Assembly (NCBI GenBank): GCA_035701265.1 | Contig: DASSNU010000002.1 | Span: 1-64,000 of the forward strand | Length of the DNA: 64,000 bases | Origin: DASSNU01 sp035701265 | GTDB taxonomy: Bacteria > Gemmatimonadota > Gemmatimonadetes > Gemmatimonadales > Gemmatimonadaceae | Reading direction: 5' to 3' | Shown: in pieces, positions 48,349 through 57,475 of the stretch | Numbering within the stretch: position 1 is the stretch's first letter | How the letters are laid out: every line of letters starts with the position of its first letter | Program-made: the position numbers and the translations under genes | The notes under the pieces: generated by a model | Database searches by the model: none | What the model saw: only the letters and a program-made list of their open reading frames with translations | Told to the model about the DNA's origin: nothing

Positions 48349-49577
48349 GCAGCACACGTCCCGTGCGAAACGCTGAGCCGAGGAGCGCGGCCGTTCCCGA
48401 GGCGCCGCCGGCCGCACGGCGCGAGTTCCTCCCGTTCGCGCGTCCCACCATTGGCGATGAAGAGATCGCCGAGCTGGTCGACTCGCTGCGCTCGGGGTGG
48501 ATCACCACCGGTCCCAAAGTGGAACGCTTCGCCGCGATGTTCGCCGAGTACGTGGGCGCGCGGCATGCGACGGCGGTGGCCTCCGCCACCGCGGGGCTGC
48601 ACGTGGCGCTGCTGGCGCACGGCATCGGCCCCGGCGATGAGGTGATCACCACGCCGCTCACCTTCGCCGCCACCGTCAACCTCATCGTGCTGGTGGGCGC
48701 CACGCCCGTGCTGGCTGACGTGGACCCACGCACGCTGCAGGTGCGCGTGGAGGAGATCGAACGGCGCGTGACACCGCGCACGCGCGCCATCATCCCGGTC
48801 CACTTCGTGGGACAACCGGTGGACCTCGATCCGCTCATCGCGCTCGGCGCGGCGCGCGGCATCGCGATCATCGAGGACGCCGCGCATGCCGTGGGCACCG
48901 AGTACCGCGGCCGGCGCATCGGCTCCTTTCCCACCACGTCCGTCTTCTCCTTCCATCCCAACAAGAACATCACCACGGGCGAGGGCGGGATGGTCGTGAC
49001 CACGGATCCCGAGGTGGCCGCGCGCGTGCCGCTGCTGGTCTTCCACGGCATGGACCGCCACGCCTGGAAGCGCTTTGCCCGCGAAGGCAGCCCGCGCTAC
49101 GACATCGCGCTGCCCGGGTACAAGTACAACATGATGGACATCCAGGCGGCGCTCGGCATCCATCAGTTACCGCGCCTGGAGGGCTTCCTGGAGACGCGGC
49201 GCCGGCTGGCCGAACGCTACCAGCGCGCGCTGGCAGATCTGGATGCGCTCATCCTCCCCGAGGCGGTACCATATCCGTCGCGGCACGCCTGGCATCTGTA
49301 CACACCGCTCGTGAACACGGATGCGCTCACCATCGATCGCGACCGGCTCATGGCGGAGCTCAAAGCGCGCAACATCGGCACCGGGCTGCACTATACCGCC
49401 GTGCACGAATTCTCGTACTACCGCGATCGCTACGGCTGGCGCCCGGACGACTTCCCTGCCGCGCACTACGTGTCGGAGCGGATCGTCTCCCTCCCCCTCT
49501 TCCCCGGTCTCACGGAGGAGGATCAGGACGACGTGATCGCCGCGCTGCACGACGTGGCGCGAAGGTTCGCCCGGTGA
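48345..49577 (+). CDS. arnB: ArnB-like UDP-Ara4O aminotransferase (DegT family)
   Basis: A 410-residue PLP enzyme. The DegT/DnrJ/EryC1/StrS fold is seen from FLPFARPTIGDEEI (about residue 28) onward, with the cofactor-binding TTGPKVERF and ATAGLHVAL regions, IEDAAHAVG (Asp), and the PLP lysine in FHPNKNITTGEGG. It converts UDP-4-keto-arabinose to UDP-Ara4N using glutamate. Length is slightly above the roughly 380 of E. coli ArnB because of an N-terminal extension. The GTG start overlaps the arnT stop. Other DegT aminotransferases act on different sugars, but the operon of arnT, arnC, arnA and arnD makes ArnB the sound call. Confidence 0.93.
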   Translation: MSSTRPVRNAEPRSAAVPEAPPAARREFLPFARPTIGDEEIAELVDSLRSGWITTGPKVERFAAMFAEYVGARHATAVASATAGLHVALLAHGIGPGDEVITTPLTFAATVNLIVLVGATPVLADVDPRTLQVRVEEIERRVTPRTRAIIPVHFVGQPVDLDPLIALGAARGIAIIEDAAHAVGTEYRGRRIGSFPTTSVFSFHPNKNITTGEGGMVVTTDPEVAARVPLLVFHGMDRHAWKRFAREGSPRYDIALPGYKYNMMDIQAALGIHQLPRLEGFLETRRRLAERYQRALADLDALILPEAVPYPSRHAWHLYTPLVNTDALTIDRDRLMAELKARNIGTGLHYTAVHEFSYYRDRYGWRPDDFPAAHYVSERIVSLPLFPGLTEEDQDDVIAALHDVARRFAR

Positions 49578-50650
49578 CCCGCGCCGCAGCCGGCGTGTCG
49601 CACGACGTTCACCGGACTCCCGCGCCACGTGCGCCATCGCCCGGCGCGCCGCCGTCGGTGTCGGTGGTCATTCCCGTGTACAACGAGGAGGGGAATCTCG
49701 CCGAGCTCATGCGACGCATGATGCTCGTTCTCGATGGTCTGGCGCGTCCCGCCGAAGTGCTGTTCGTGGACGACGGCAGCCGCGATCGCTCGCTCGAGAT
49801 GCTGCGCGCCGCGGCGGCCGAGTTCCCCGGGCGCGTGCGCGTGGTCGAGCTGTCGCGCAACTTCGGGCAGCACCCCGCCATCCTCGCCGGCTTCGCGCAC
49901 GCGGCCGGCGACGTGGTGGTCACGCTCGACGCCGACCTGCAGAACCCGCCCGAGGAGATCCCGGCGCTCGTCGCCCTGGTGGAGCGCGGGCACGACGTGG
50001 TGGGCGGGGTGCGCCAGCAGCGCCACGACTCGCTCTTCCGGCGCGCCGCCTCGTGGATGGTGAATCGCGTCACCGCGTGGCTCACCGGCATCCGTATGAG
50101 CGACTACGGATGCATGCTGCGCGCGTACTCGCGCGAGATCATCGACCTCATCAACCGCTGCGAGGAAAGCTCCACCTTCATCCCCGCGCTCGCGCAATCG
50201 TTCGCGCGGCATCCGGTCGAGATCCCGGTGGCGCATGCCGAGCGCCGGTCGGGTGCATCGAAGTACTCGTTGTACCGGCTCTTCCGGTTGAACTTCGACC
50301 TGATGACCGGATTCTCGGTGGTCCCGCTGCAGCTCTTCACGCTGCTGGGCTTCGCCGTGTCCGGCGGCGGTGTGCTCTTCGGCGCCTACCTGCTCGTGCG
50401 GCGTTTCATCCTGCTGCGCCAGTCGGAGGCAGAGGGTGTGTTCACGCTCTTCGCGCTGGCGTTCGTCCTGATGGGCGTCCTCATGGCCGGGCTCGGCATC
50501 GTGGGCGAGTACATCGGGCGGATCTACCAGGAAGTGCGCGGACGTCCGCGCTATCTGGTGCGGCACGTGTACGGTGCGTCCGGCGTCCCGTCCCGCACAC
50601 CGGCAGCGGACAGCACGGGGAGTGCGGTGGAGCGCGGAGCGCTCGGGTGA
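49574..50650 (+). CDS. arnC: ArnC-like undecaprenyl-phosphate Ara4FN transferase
   Basis: A 358-residue GT2 glycosyltransferase. The catalytic domain (about 30-250) has VSVVIPVYNEEGNL, the nucleotide/metal motif VTLDADLQNPPEEI and the acceptor-side SGASKYSLYRL. Two C-terminal transmembrane helices follow (about 250-310, LLGFAVSGGGVLFGAYLLV and LAFVLMGVLMAGLGIVGEYIG split from it). It transfers formylated Ara4N to undecaprenyl phosphate on the cytoplasmic face. The GTG start overlaps the arnB stop (GTGA), and the stop overlaps the next GTG in the same way. The closest alternatives are dolichol-phosphate mannose synthase-like enzymes. Confidence 0.93.
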   Translation: MTRAAAGVSHDVHRTPAPRAPSPGAPPSVSVVIPVYNEEGNLAELMRRMMLVLDGLARPAEVLFVDDGSRDRSLEMLRAAAAEFPGRVRVVELSRNFGQHPAILAGFAHAAGDVVVTLDADLQNPPEEIPALVALVERGHDVVGGVRQQRHDSLFRRAASWMVNRVTAWLTGIRMSDYGCMLRAYSREIIDLINRCEESSTFIPALAQSFARHPVEIPVAHAERRSGASKYSLYRLFRLNFDLMTGFSVVPLQLFTLLGFAVSGGGVLFGAYLLVRRFILLRQSEAEGVFTLFALAFVLMGVLMAGLGIVGEYIGRIYQEVRGRPRYLVRHVYGASGVPSRTPAADSTGSAVERGALG

Positions 50651-51588
50651 CCGCGCCGCGCGTGGTGGTGTTCGCGTACGCCGACGTGGGACACGCGTGC
50701 CTCTCGCTCCTGCTCGACCGGGGCGCGCAGGTGGCGGCCGTGTACACCCACGCCGACGATCCGCACGAGGCGCGCTGGTTCCCCAGCGTGGCCGCGCTTG
50801 CCGCGGCGCGGGGGATTCCGGTGACGGTGGAGGCCGACCTCTCCGCCCCGCACGAGCTCGAGCGCCTGCGCGGCCACGCGCCCGATCTCCTGCTCTCGTT
50901 CTATTACCGGCGCCTCCTTCCGGAGGACGTGCTCGCGCTTCCGTCCTTGGGCGCGTTCAACATGCACGGCTCGCTGCTTCCCGCGTACCGCGGTCGTGCG
51001 CCGGTGAACTGGGCGGTCCTGCGCGGCGAGACGCGCACCGGCGCCACGCTGCACGTCATGGTGCCGCGCGCGGACGCGGGGGACATCGTGGATCAGGAGA
51101 GCGTCCCGATCGGACCCAACGATCCCGCACGCGTGGTGCAGGCGCGCGTGCGCGATGCCGCCGTGCGCGTGCTCGACCGGCAGCTCGCCAACCTGCTCGC
51201 CGGCACGGCGCCCCGGCGCGCGCAGGATCCCGCCGCGGCGTCCACGTTCGGCCGCCGCCGCCCGGACGACGGCGCCTTCTCGTGGGCACAGCCGGCGCGC
51301 GAGATCCACGACCTGGTGCGCGCCGTCTCGCACCCCTATCCCGGCGCACGGACGATGGTGGACACCGAGCTCCTGTACGTGTGGGAGACGCGCGTTGGGG
51401 AGCCGGCGGCGCCTGGCACGGCGCCCGGTACCGCGCGCCTGGCGGGACGCGAGATGCAGGTGGCCTGCGGCGACGGCACCTGGCTCCGCGTTCTCCGCGC
51501 GCAGCTCGCCGGCGCCCCGGAGGGCGACGGCGCGGACGTCGCGCGCCATCTCCCTCTCCCCTCGCTCCCGATCACCGACACACCATGA
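50647..51588 (+). CDS. UDP-Ara4N formyltransferase (ArnA N-terminal half as separate protein)
   Basis: A 313-residue formyltransferase. The N-terminal domain binds 10-formyl-tetrahydrofolate, with the conserved FNMHGSLLPAYRGRAPVNWA segment (catalytic Asn and His) and the Asp in ADAGDIVDQE. A C-terminal OB-like domain follows (about 205-313). In E. coli this activity is the first half of the bifunctional ArnA; here it is a free-standing gene followed at once by the dehydrogenase half. It formylates UDP-Ara4N so that ArnC can use it. GTG at 50647 overlaps the arnC stop; its TGA overlaps the ATG of the dehydrogenase gene (ATGA). Confidence 0.92.
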   Translation: MTAPRVVVFAYADVGHACLSLLLDRGAQVAAVYTHADDPHEARWFPSVAALAAARGIPVTVEADLSAPHELERLRGHAPDLLLSFYYRRLLPEDVLALPSLGAFNMHGSLLPAYRGRAPVNWAVLRGETRTGATLHVMVPRADAGDIVDQESVPIGPNDPARVVQARVRDAAVRVLDRQLANLLAGTAPRRAQDPAAASTFGRRRPDDGAFSWAQPAREIHDLVRAVSHPYPGARTMVDTELLYVWETRVGEPAAPGTAPGTARLAGREMQVACGDGTWLRVLRAQLAGAPEGDGADVARHLPLPSLPITDTP

Positions 51589-52619
51589 GAGTGCTCATCC
51601 TGGGCGTGAACGGCTTCATCGGTAACGCCCTCACCGCACGGATTCTCACCACCACCGACTGGAACGTCTACGGTCTCGACATGTCGATGGAGAAGATCGA
51701 GCCGTTCCTCGAGCATCCACGCTTCCGCTTCCTGGAAGGCGACATCGCCATCAACAAGGAGTGGATCGAGTACCAGATCAAGAAGTGCGACGTGGTGCTC
51801 CCCCTCGTCGCCATCGCCACGCCGGCCGCGTACGTGCGCGACCCGCTCGCCGTCTTCGAGCTCGACTTCGAGGAGAATCTCCGCATCGTGAAGCAGTGCG
51901 CGCGCTACGGCACGCGCATCGTCTTTCCGTCCACCTCCGAGGTGTACGGGATGTGCCCCGACGCGGAGTTCGACGAGGAGACCTCGCCGCTCGTCTACGG
52001 CCCGATCCACAAGCAGCGATGGATCTACTCGGCCAGCAAGCAGCTCCTCGATCGCGTGATCTACGCGTACGGCCAGCAGCAGGGGCTGCATTTCACCCTC
52101 TTCCGCCCGTTCAACTGGATCGGCCCGCACCTGGACGACATCGATTCCCCCAAGGAAGGCTCCTCGCGCGTGCTTACCCAGTTCCTGCACAACATTCTCT
52201 ACGGTCAGCCCATCAAGCTGGTGGATGGCGGACAGCAGCACCGCTCCTTCACCCACATCAACGATGGGATCGATGGTCTGATGAAGATCCTCGTGAACGA
52301 GGGCGCTCGCGCCGATGGCGGGATCTTCAATCTGGGCAACCCGGCCAACGACATCTCCATCCGCGAGCTGGCGGAACGGCTGGTGGAGCTGGTCGCCACG
52401 TATCCCGGATACGAGCACGTGCGTGAGCAGACGCCCATCGTCCCCATCGATGCCGAGGAGTACTACGGACGCGGATACCAGGACATCATGACGCGCGTTC
52501 CCTCCATCCGGCGCGCACGCGACGTGCTCGGCTGGGAGCCGTGCATCGGACTGGAGCAGGCGCTCCGCCTCACGCTCGACTTCTATCTCTCGGGGCGCCA
52601 GCGGACACTCCGCCCGTGA
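51585..52619 (+). CDS. UDP-glucuronic acid decarboxylase/dehydrogenase (ArnA C-terminal half)
   Basis: A 344-residue SDR-type enzyme. The NAD-binding motif is GVNGFIGNAL, and the catalytic residues sit in STSEVYGMCPD (Ser-Thr-Ser-Glu) and IYSASKQLLDR (Tyr-x-x-x-Lys). A HRSFTHI segment provides the Arg that ArnA uses for decarboxylation. It oxidises and decarboxylates UDP-glucuronic acid to UDP-4-keto-pentose, the first dedicated Ara4N step. In E. coli it is fused to the formyltransferase; here it is a separate gene with a four-base overlap. No Ugd (UDP-glucose dehydrogenase) gene is in the window, so UDP-glucuronate must come from elsewhere in the genome. Confidence 0.93.
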   Translation: MRVLILGVNGFIGNALTARILTTTDWNVYGLDMSMEKIEPFLEHPRFRFLEGDIAINKEWIEYQIKKCDVVLPLVAIATPAAYVRDPLAVFELDFEENLRIVKQCARYGTRIVFPSTSEVYGMCPDAEFDEETSPLVYGPIHKQRWIYSASKQLLDRVIYAYGQQQGLHFTLFRPFNWIGPHLDDIDSPKEGSSRVLTQFLHNILYGQPIKLVDGGQQHRSFTHINDGIDGLMKILVNEGARADGGIFNLGNPANDISIRELAERLVELVATYPGYEHVREQTPIVPIDAEEYYGRGYQDIMTRVPSIRRARDVLGWEPCIGLEQALRLTLDFYLSGRQRTLRP

Positions 52620-53518
52620 GTCGCGTGGCGTTGAAGGTGGACTGCGACACGTTCACCGGCACGCGCGATGGGATCCCCAAGTTGCTGCGCGCCTTCGATC
52701 GCGCCGCCGTGCGGGCCACGTTCTTCTTCACGCTCGGACCCGATCGCTCGGGGCGCGCCATCGTCCGCGTCCTCACGCGCAAGGGATTCCTGCGGAAGAT
52801 GCTCCGCTCGCGCGCGCTGTCGCTCTACGGCCCGCGCACCGCGCTCTCCGGAACGCTCCTCCCCGCGCCGCACATCGGGCGGCGGCTGGGTGACCTCATC
52901 CGATCGGTGCGCGACGCGGGGCACGAGGTGGGCGTCCACGGCTGGGACCACGTGCGGTGGCACGATCGGCTCCATCGGATGAGCCGGGAAGCCATCGCGC
53001 ACGACTACGGTGCAGCGCACGACGAGTTCGCCCGGATCTTCGGCGAACGCGCGCGCGCATCCGCGGCGCCCGGGTGGCACGCCACGGCCGCCTCCAAGCT
53101 CGTGCAGGAGGACTTTCATCTGCACTATGCGTCCGATACGCGGGGCGGCTCCCCCTTCTTGCCGGCGGTGGACGGACGGACGCTCGGCACCCTGGAGATC
53201 CCGACCACGCTCGCCACCTGGGATGAGCTCCTCGGTACGCCGGCGTGTCCCACGGTGGCACATCTGGTAGATTGCACGCGACGCGCGGTGACCGGTACCG
53301 AGGTGCATTCCATCCATACAGAAGGAGAAGGTACCGTACTGCTCGCGCAGTTCGAGCAGTTGCTCCGCGCGTGGGCGGCGGACGGCGTCCGCATCATGAC
53401 GCTCGCCGAGGTGGCGCGCGAGCGGATGCGCGATCCCGCGCGCGTCCCCGTCCGGCGCCTCGTGCGCACCACGCTCCCCGGCCGCGCGGGAGAGGTCACG
53501 GGAAGCGTGGCACCGTGA
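52616..53518 (+). CDS. arnD: ArnD-like polysaccharide deacetylase-fold deformylase
   Basis: A 300-residue NodB-fold protein. The metal site is visible as KVDCDTFTG (catalytic Asp) and VGVHGWDHVRWHD (two His), with WHATAASK and SIHTEGEG further on. It removes the formyl group from undecaprenyl-phosphate-Ara4FN after ArnC, so the final donor carries a free amine. GTG at 52616 overlaps the stop of the previous gene (GTGA). It is the last gene of the arn operon; the exporter gene 237 bases later is probably separate. A flippase (ArnE/ArnF) was not found nearby. Confidence 0.93.
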   Translation: MSRVALKVDCDTFTGTRDGIPKLLRAFDRAAVRATFFFTLGPDRSGRAIVRVLTRKGFLRKMLRSRALSLYGPRTALSGTLLPAPHIGRRLGDLIRSVRDAGHEVGVHGWDHVRWHDRLHRMSREAIAHDYGAAHDEFARIFGERARASAAPGWHATAASKLVQEDFHLHYASDTRGGSPFLPAVDGRTLGTLEIPTTLATWDELLGTPACPTVAHLVDCTRRAVTGTEVHSIHTEGEGTVLLAQFEQLLRAWAADGVRIMTLAEVARERMRDPARVPVRRLVRTTLPGRAGEVTGSVAP

Positions 53519-53755
53519 CGGGAACCTCCCGCCCCGCAAAGCGGATTTGTCCAGGGTCGGCGCGCGACGCGTCCGCGCCCGCACGGCGTGAGGAGTGCAT
53601 GGGGATCCCGCATTCCTCCGGTGCGATGCACGCAGCGCCGGCCGGCGCAGGAGCCGGCGCACAGGATTGGATCTGGAGACGTACGGGATGATCGAACGGA
53701 ACTTTCGCACGCGGCGGGCAGTCGCCCGCCCTGGACGTACTGGCGGAGGGCGCGC

Positions 53756-55342
53756 GTGACGGCGGTGAGTGAAGGCGTCGTCGCACCCGCGAAGTTGGCA
53801 GCCGCGCCGCACAAGTGGCTGGTGGCCGGCTCCGTGATGACGGGGACGATCATGGCGGTGCTCGATTCGAGCATCGTCAACGTCGCCCTCCCCGACATGA
53901 GCGGCTCGCTCGGCGTCACCATCGAGCAGATCACGTGGGTAGTGACGGGCTACATCCTGTCCAACGTGATCATCATGCCCATCACCGGGCTCCTCAGCTC
54001 GCGCTTTGGCCGGAAGAACTTCTACATGGCCAGCGTGGTGATGTTCACGGTGGCCTCCATGCTCTGCGGACTCGCCGGCAGCCTCGGCGTCATGGTCGTC
54101 TTCCGCATCCTGCAAGGAGCCGGCGGCGGCGTGCTGATCACCGTGTCGCAGGCCATCCTGCGCGAGAGCTTCCCCGCCGAGGAACAGGGGATGGCGATGG
54201 GGATCTACGGAATGGGCGTGGTGCTCGCGCCGGCCTTCGGTCCCACATTGGGCGGATGGATCACGGACAACTACTCGTGGCCGTGGATCTTCTACATCAA
54301 CGTGCCCATCGGGATCATCAACCTGATGCTCGTGAGCCGCTTCATCGAGGATCCCTGGTACCTCAAGCGCGAGCGCGGGCGCATCGACTTCGAGGGACTC
54401 GCGCTGCTCACCATCGGACTGGGCGCGCTGCAGCTCATGCTCGAGAAGGGGGAGACGGAGGACTGGTTCAACTCGGGGCTCATCATCACGCTCGCCATTG
54501 TAGCCGCTGTGGGGCTCGTACTGTTCATCTGGCGCGAGCTGGTCACGGCCCGTCCCGCGGTGGACCTCCGCATCCTGCAGAATTCTTCCTTCTCCTCGGC
54601 CACCGCGCTGGGCGGGGTGCTGGGGATGGGACTGTACGGCAGTCTCTTCCTCCTCCCGCTCTTCCTGCAGAACCTGCTCGGCTATCCGGCCATGGAGTCG
54701 GGGCTCGCGCTCATGCCGCGCAGTCTCGCGATGGCGGTGGTGATGCCGATCGGCGGGCGGTTCTACAACAAGCTCGGCCCGCGCGTGCTCGTGAGCGTCG
54801 GGCTGGTGGTGAGCGCCTTCTCCTTCTGGGAGTTGTCGCATCTCACCACGCAGGTGGGCTTCTGGGACATCTTCTGGCCTCAGTTGTGGCAGGGCGTCGG
54901 GTTCAGTCTGATCTTCGTCGCGCTGAGTACCGCGGCGCTCGCGACGATCGAGCCCGCGCGGATGACGGCGGCCTCCGGGTTGTACAACGTGGTGCGTCAG
55001 GTGTTCGGGAGCGTCGGGATCGCCGTCGCCGCCACGCAGCTCACCTCGGGAATGTCCCGGTATCGCGCGGTGCTGTCGACGCACATCACCATGCTCGACA
55101 CCACCACGCGATCGTGGCTCGACGCTGCGGTGGGAGCGATGATGCGCGCGGGCGCGGACCGCTACACCGCCATGCAGCGCGCGCTCGCGCTGCTCGAGGG
55201 GAAGGTCATGCGACAGGCGGCGGTGCTGTCGTACAATCACATTTTCGCGCTGATCACGCTGACCTTCCTGCTCGGGCTGCCGCTCGTTCTCCTGCTGCGG
55301 CGCGGTCATCACGAGGGCCCGGCGGAGCTGGCCGTCGAGTGA
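53756..55342 (+). CDS. DHA2-family (EmrB-like) MFS multidrug exporter
   Basis: A 528-residue transporter with about 14 membrane helices, as in the DHA2 group. Motif C-like and signature regions are present: VMTGTIMAVLDSSIVNVALPD (split around LDSSIVNVALP at the first helix), WVVTGYILSNVIIMP, and SSRFGRKNFYM (motif A), plus VLAPAFGPTLGGWI. EmrB relatives export hydrophobic drugs with an HlyD-type adaptor; no adaptor gene is adjacent. Start: GTG at 53756, with GGAGGG five bases upstream. The 237-base gap after arnD suggests its own promoter, though read-through from the arn operon would give joint envelope defence. Confidence 0.92.
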   Translation: MTAVSEGVVAPAKLAAAPHKWLVAGSVMTGTIMAVLDSSIVNVALPDMSGSLGVTIEQITWVVTGYILSNVIIMPITGLLSSRFGRKNFYMASVVMFTVASMLCGLAGSLGVMVVFRILQGAGGGVLITVSQAILRESFPAEEQGMAMGIYGMGVVLAPAFGPTLGGWITDNYSWPWIFYINVPIGIINLMLVSRFIEDPWYLKRERGRIDFEGLALLTIGLGALQLMLEKGETEDWFNSGLIITLAIVAAVGLVLFIWRELVTARPAVDLRILQNSSFSSATALGGVLGMGLYGSLFLLPLFLQNLLGYPAMESGLALMPRSLAMAVVMPIGGRFYNKLGPRVLVSVGLVVSAFSFWELSHLTTQVGFWDIFWPQLWQGVGFSLIFVALSTAALATIEPARMTAASGLYNVVRQVFGSVGIAVAATQLTSGMSRYRAVLSTHITMLDTTTRSWLDAAVGAMMRAGADRYTAMQRALALLEGKVMRQAAVLSYNHIFALITLTFLLGLPLVLLLRRGHHEGPAELAVE

Positions 55343-55393
55343 CGCGTGCGTCACGCTGGACGCACGCGTCATCCGCATGACAGGCAGGCTCCG

Positions 55394-55924
55394 CTACATG
55401 CGGCGCTGAACGCGTCGGAGCCCCTCGTAGGCGCCCGTCGCGGCGAGTCCGTACACGGTGTGCTGCAGCACGGGGACGGCCACCTGCAGCGGCTTCATCC
55501 GCGCCACGGACGGAGACATTCCCAGCGCGGGGAGCCAGCCGAGATACGCGATCCCCCACGCACCGAAGCCGAGCACGATCCCGTCGCGCAGAATGTCCCC
55601 TCCGCGCGGGCGCGCGAGCGCGTAGAGCACCGCCAGCGTCGCACCGTACCCGAACGCGAGCGTACGCGCCGCTGCCGCTTCCGCGCGAGGCGGAATGCGC
55701 TCCTGCATCTCCTCGGGGAGCGCGCCCTCCAGGCGCTCGACCATCTCGGGCCCCGGCTCCGCACGCATCGGCGGCGTCCCTTCCGGCACGCGGTGCTGCA
55801 TGCTGCGACGCAGCGCACGAAGCACCACGGTGGCGGCGAGTCCGGCCAGTGCACCACGCGTCACGCGCGCCACGGCGTTGTCGAAGTGTGATCGTCGCAT
55901 CTGCGTTCGCATCTGGTGTTGCAT
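55394..55924 (-). CDS. small membrane protein of unknown function
   Basis: A 176-residue protein with three to four hydrophobic helices: RGALAGLAATVVLRALRRS at about 23-41, LAFGYGATLAVLYALARP at about 88-105, VLGFGAWGIAYLGWLPALG and VLQHTVYGLAATGAYEGL at the C-terminus. The arrangement resembles DUF1440/YagU-like inner membrane proteins, as does the WLPALG...HTVYG pattern, but the match is loose. It follows the BON protein gene by three bases (stop 55928-55930, ATG 55922-55924), so the two are one operon. The role is unknown; the pairing suggests an envelope stress function. Confidence 0.75.
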   Translation of the reverse strand: MQHQMRTQMRRSHFDNAVARVTRGALAGLAATVVLRALRRSMQHRVPEGTPPMRAEPGPEMVERLEGALPEEMQERIPPRAEAAAARTLAFGYGATLAVLYALARPRGGDILRDGIVLGFGAWGIAYLGWLPALGMSPSVARMKPLQVAVPVLQHTVYGLAATGAYEGLRRVQRRM

Positions 55925-55927
55925 CCC

Positions 55928-56407
55928 TCAGCGCGCGCTCTGCAAACCAGGCACGCCGTCCGCGCGCAGGTGGACGTCCAGCTCGTTCTCGACGTCCTCC
56001 ACGCCTCGTGTCGTGCGGACCGCCGACAGCACGTCCGCCAGCTCGTCCGCCAGCACGGGCCCGCGGAGCGTGACCACGCCATTCTCCACGGCCACCTGAA
56101 TGGCGCCGGCGTGGCGCGTGGCATGCCCCAGCTCCGCGCGCACGCGCTCCACGAGCACCGCGTCCGATACCTGCTCCTCGCGCGAGCGCCCCTGCGCTTC
56201 GGCCTTCACACCCTGCGCGCGATTGCGAACGTCCGCCGCCGCGCCGCGCGCCGCACCGCCCACCTCGCGTGCCAGATGTACGGCCTGGTCGCGCGCCACC
56301 GCTCGGCGCCGCCGGCCACGATCCGGATCGAGGAAATACATGAGCATCGCGCCCACGGCCATCCCCGCGACGAAGCTCAGTTGACGATCATACCGCTCGG
56401 TCTCCAT
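55928..56407 (-). CDS. BON-domain protein with N-terminal membrane anchor
   Basis: A 159-residue protein. A transmembrane helix (about 11-25, SFVAGMAVGAMLMYFLDP) is followed by the frequent juxtamembrane pattern DPDRGRRRRA. A helical stretch comes next, then a BON domain (about 82-155) with LVERVRAELGHATRH, IQVAVENGVVTLRGPVL and GVEDVENELDVHL. BON domains bind phospholipid or membranes and occur in osmotic-stress proteins such as OsmY. The ATG at 56407 has a GAGAGG site six bases upstream. It is the first gene of a two-gene unit. Confidence 0.88.
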   Translation of the reverse strand: METERYDRQLSFVAGMAVGAMLMYFLDPDRGRRRRAVARDQAVHLAREVGGAARGAAADVRNRAQGVKAEAQGRSREEQVSDAVLVERVRAELGHATRHAGAIQVAVENGVVTLRGPVLADELADVLSAVRTTRGVEDVENELDVHLRADGVPGLQSAR

Positions 56408-56742
56408 TTCACACCTCTCCCTCACGCGATCGGCAGCGCCGGCGCGCGGCGCGCTCCAGGGCGTACACGAGGCTGCAAGCGCGGTGCCCGTATGCCGTGG
56501 CGCCCACGAGCAGCGACACGCACCGTGCACGGCTCCGCGCCGGTGCGTCGCCCATCGCTCGCAGCGCCGCCGCGCACGGGGCACGCGCCTCCGTGGCAAG
56601 CGATCTGCAGGCGTGATGAGTGGGCAGGACGAGCGGAGCCGGCACGGAGCACCATGCGACCAGCGAGACCGACGAGCACCACGGCAGCCGTGCCCCGCCA
56701 TGGCGGTGGGCGCGTGGCATCCCGAACGCGAGAGGAGAGAGG
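56408..56742. other. divergent intergenic region
   Basis: No gene or clear promoter is seen in these 335 bases between the BON gene and the phosphoribosyltransferase gene. Both genes start outward from it, so it must hold two promoters. Confidence 0.5.
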
Positions 56743-57459
56743 ATGACGCTTCGCTTCCGCGATCGGGCCGAAGCCGGGCGCGTGCTCGCCGCCGAGCTCA
56801 TGCCGTACGCCTCACCACGCACGGTGGTGCTCGCCCTTCCTCGCGGCGGCGTGCCCGTGGGCTACGAGGTGGCGCGCGCACTCGGCGCACCGCTCGACGT
56901 GTTCGTCGTGCGCAAGCTCGGCCTGCCCGGGCACGAGGAGCTGGCCATGGGCGCGATCGCGAGTGGCGGAACGCGCATCATCAACGAGGACGTCGTGCGC
57001 GAATTCGGCATCACCGACCCGGAGCTGGCCGCCGTCGCGGCCGCGGAGGAGCGCGAGCTGGAGCGACGCGAGCGGCGATACCGCGACGATCGTCCCCGCG
57101 CCGATGTGCGCGGCCGTACGGTGATCCTGGTGGACGACGGACTCGCCACCGGATCGACCATGCGCGCCGCGGTGGCGGCGCTCCGTCAGGATCAACCCGA
57201 TCGCATCATCGTCGCCGTACCGGTCGCCGCGCGCGAGACGTGCGCGCTCCTGCGGCGGGAGGCGGACGGGGTCATCTGCGCGGTCACACCGGAACCCTTC
57301 CACGCCGTCGGTCTCTGGTACGAGGACTTCACGCAGACATCCGACGACGAAGTGCGCGCGCTGCTCGCACGCCGCGCCGCCGAGGTCCGCGCACGCGCGA
57401 TTGCCTACGCCGATGCGGACCCTGTGTCGCGGCATCACATGGACCAGTGGGAGGAATGA
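56743..57459 (+). CDS. phosphoribosyltransferase-domain protein
   Basis: A 238-residue protein with the type I PRTase fold. The PRPP-binding motif is VILVDDGLATGSTMRAA (about residues 126-142), and the PPi loop is near VVLALPRGGVPVGYEVA and VVRKLGLPGHEELAMG. This short-form group is common next to stress genes; the base it acts on is not predictable, and some members may be regulatory. A GAGGAGAGAGG region just before the ATG at 56743 sets the start. It is convergent with the SDR gene and ends 16 bases before it. Confidence 0.9.
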   Translation: MTLRFRDRAEAGRVLAAELMPYASPRTVVLALPRGGVPVGYEVARALGAPLDVFVVRKLGLPGHEELAMGAIASGGTRIINEDVVREFGITDPELAAVAAAEERELERRERRYRDDRPRADVRGRTVILVDDGLATGSTMRAAVAALRQDQPDRIIVAVPVAARETCALLRREADGVICAVTPEPFHAVGLWYEDFTQTSDDEVRALLARRAAEVRARAIAYADADPVSRHHMDQWEE

Positions 57460-57475
57460 TGGCCAGGAAGGGGCA

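Noticed and set aside
52583..55378. Long antisense frame over arnD and the MFS gene
   Set aside because: Same shadow pattern; the two sense genes have full motif sets and ribosome sites or overlaps.
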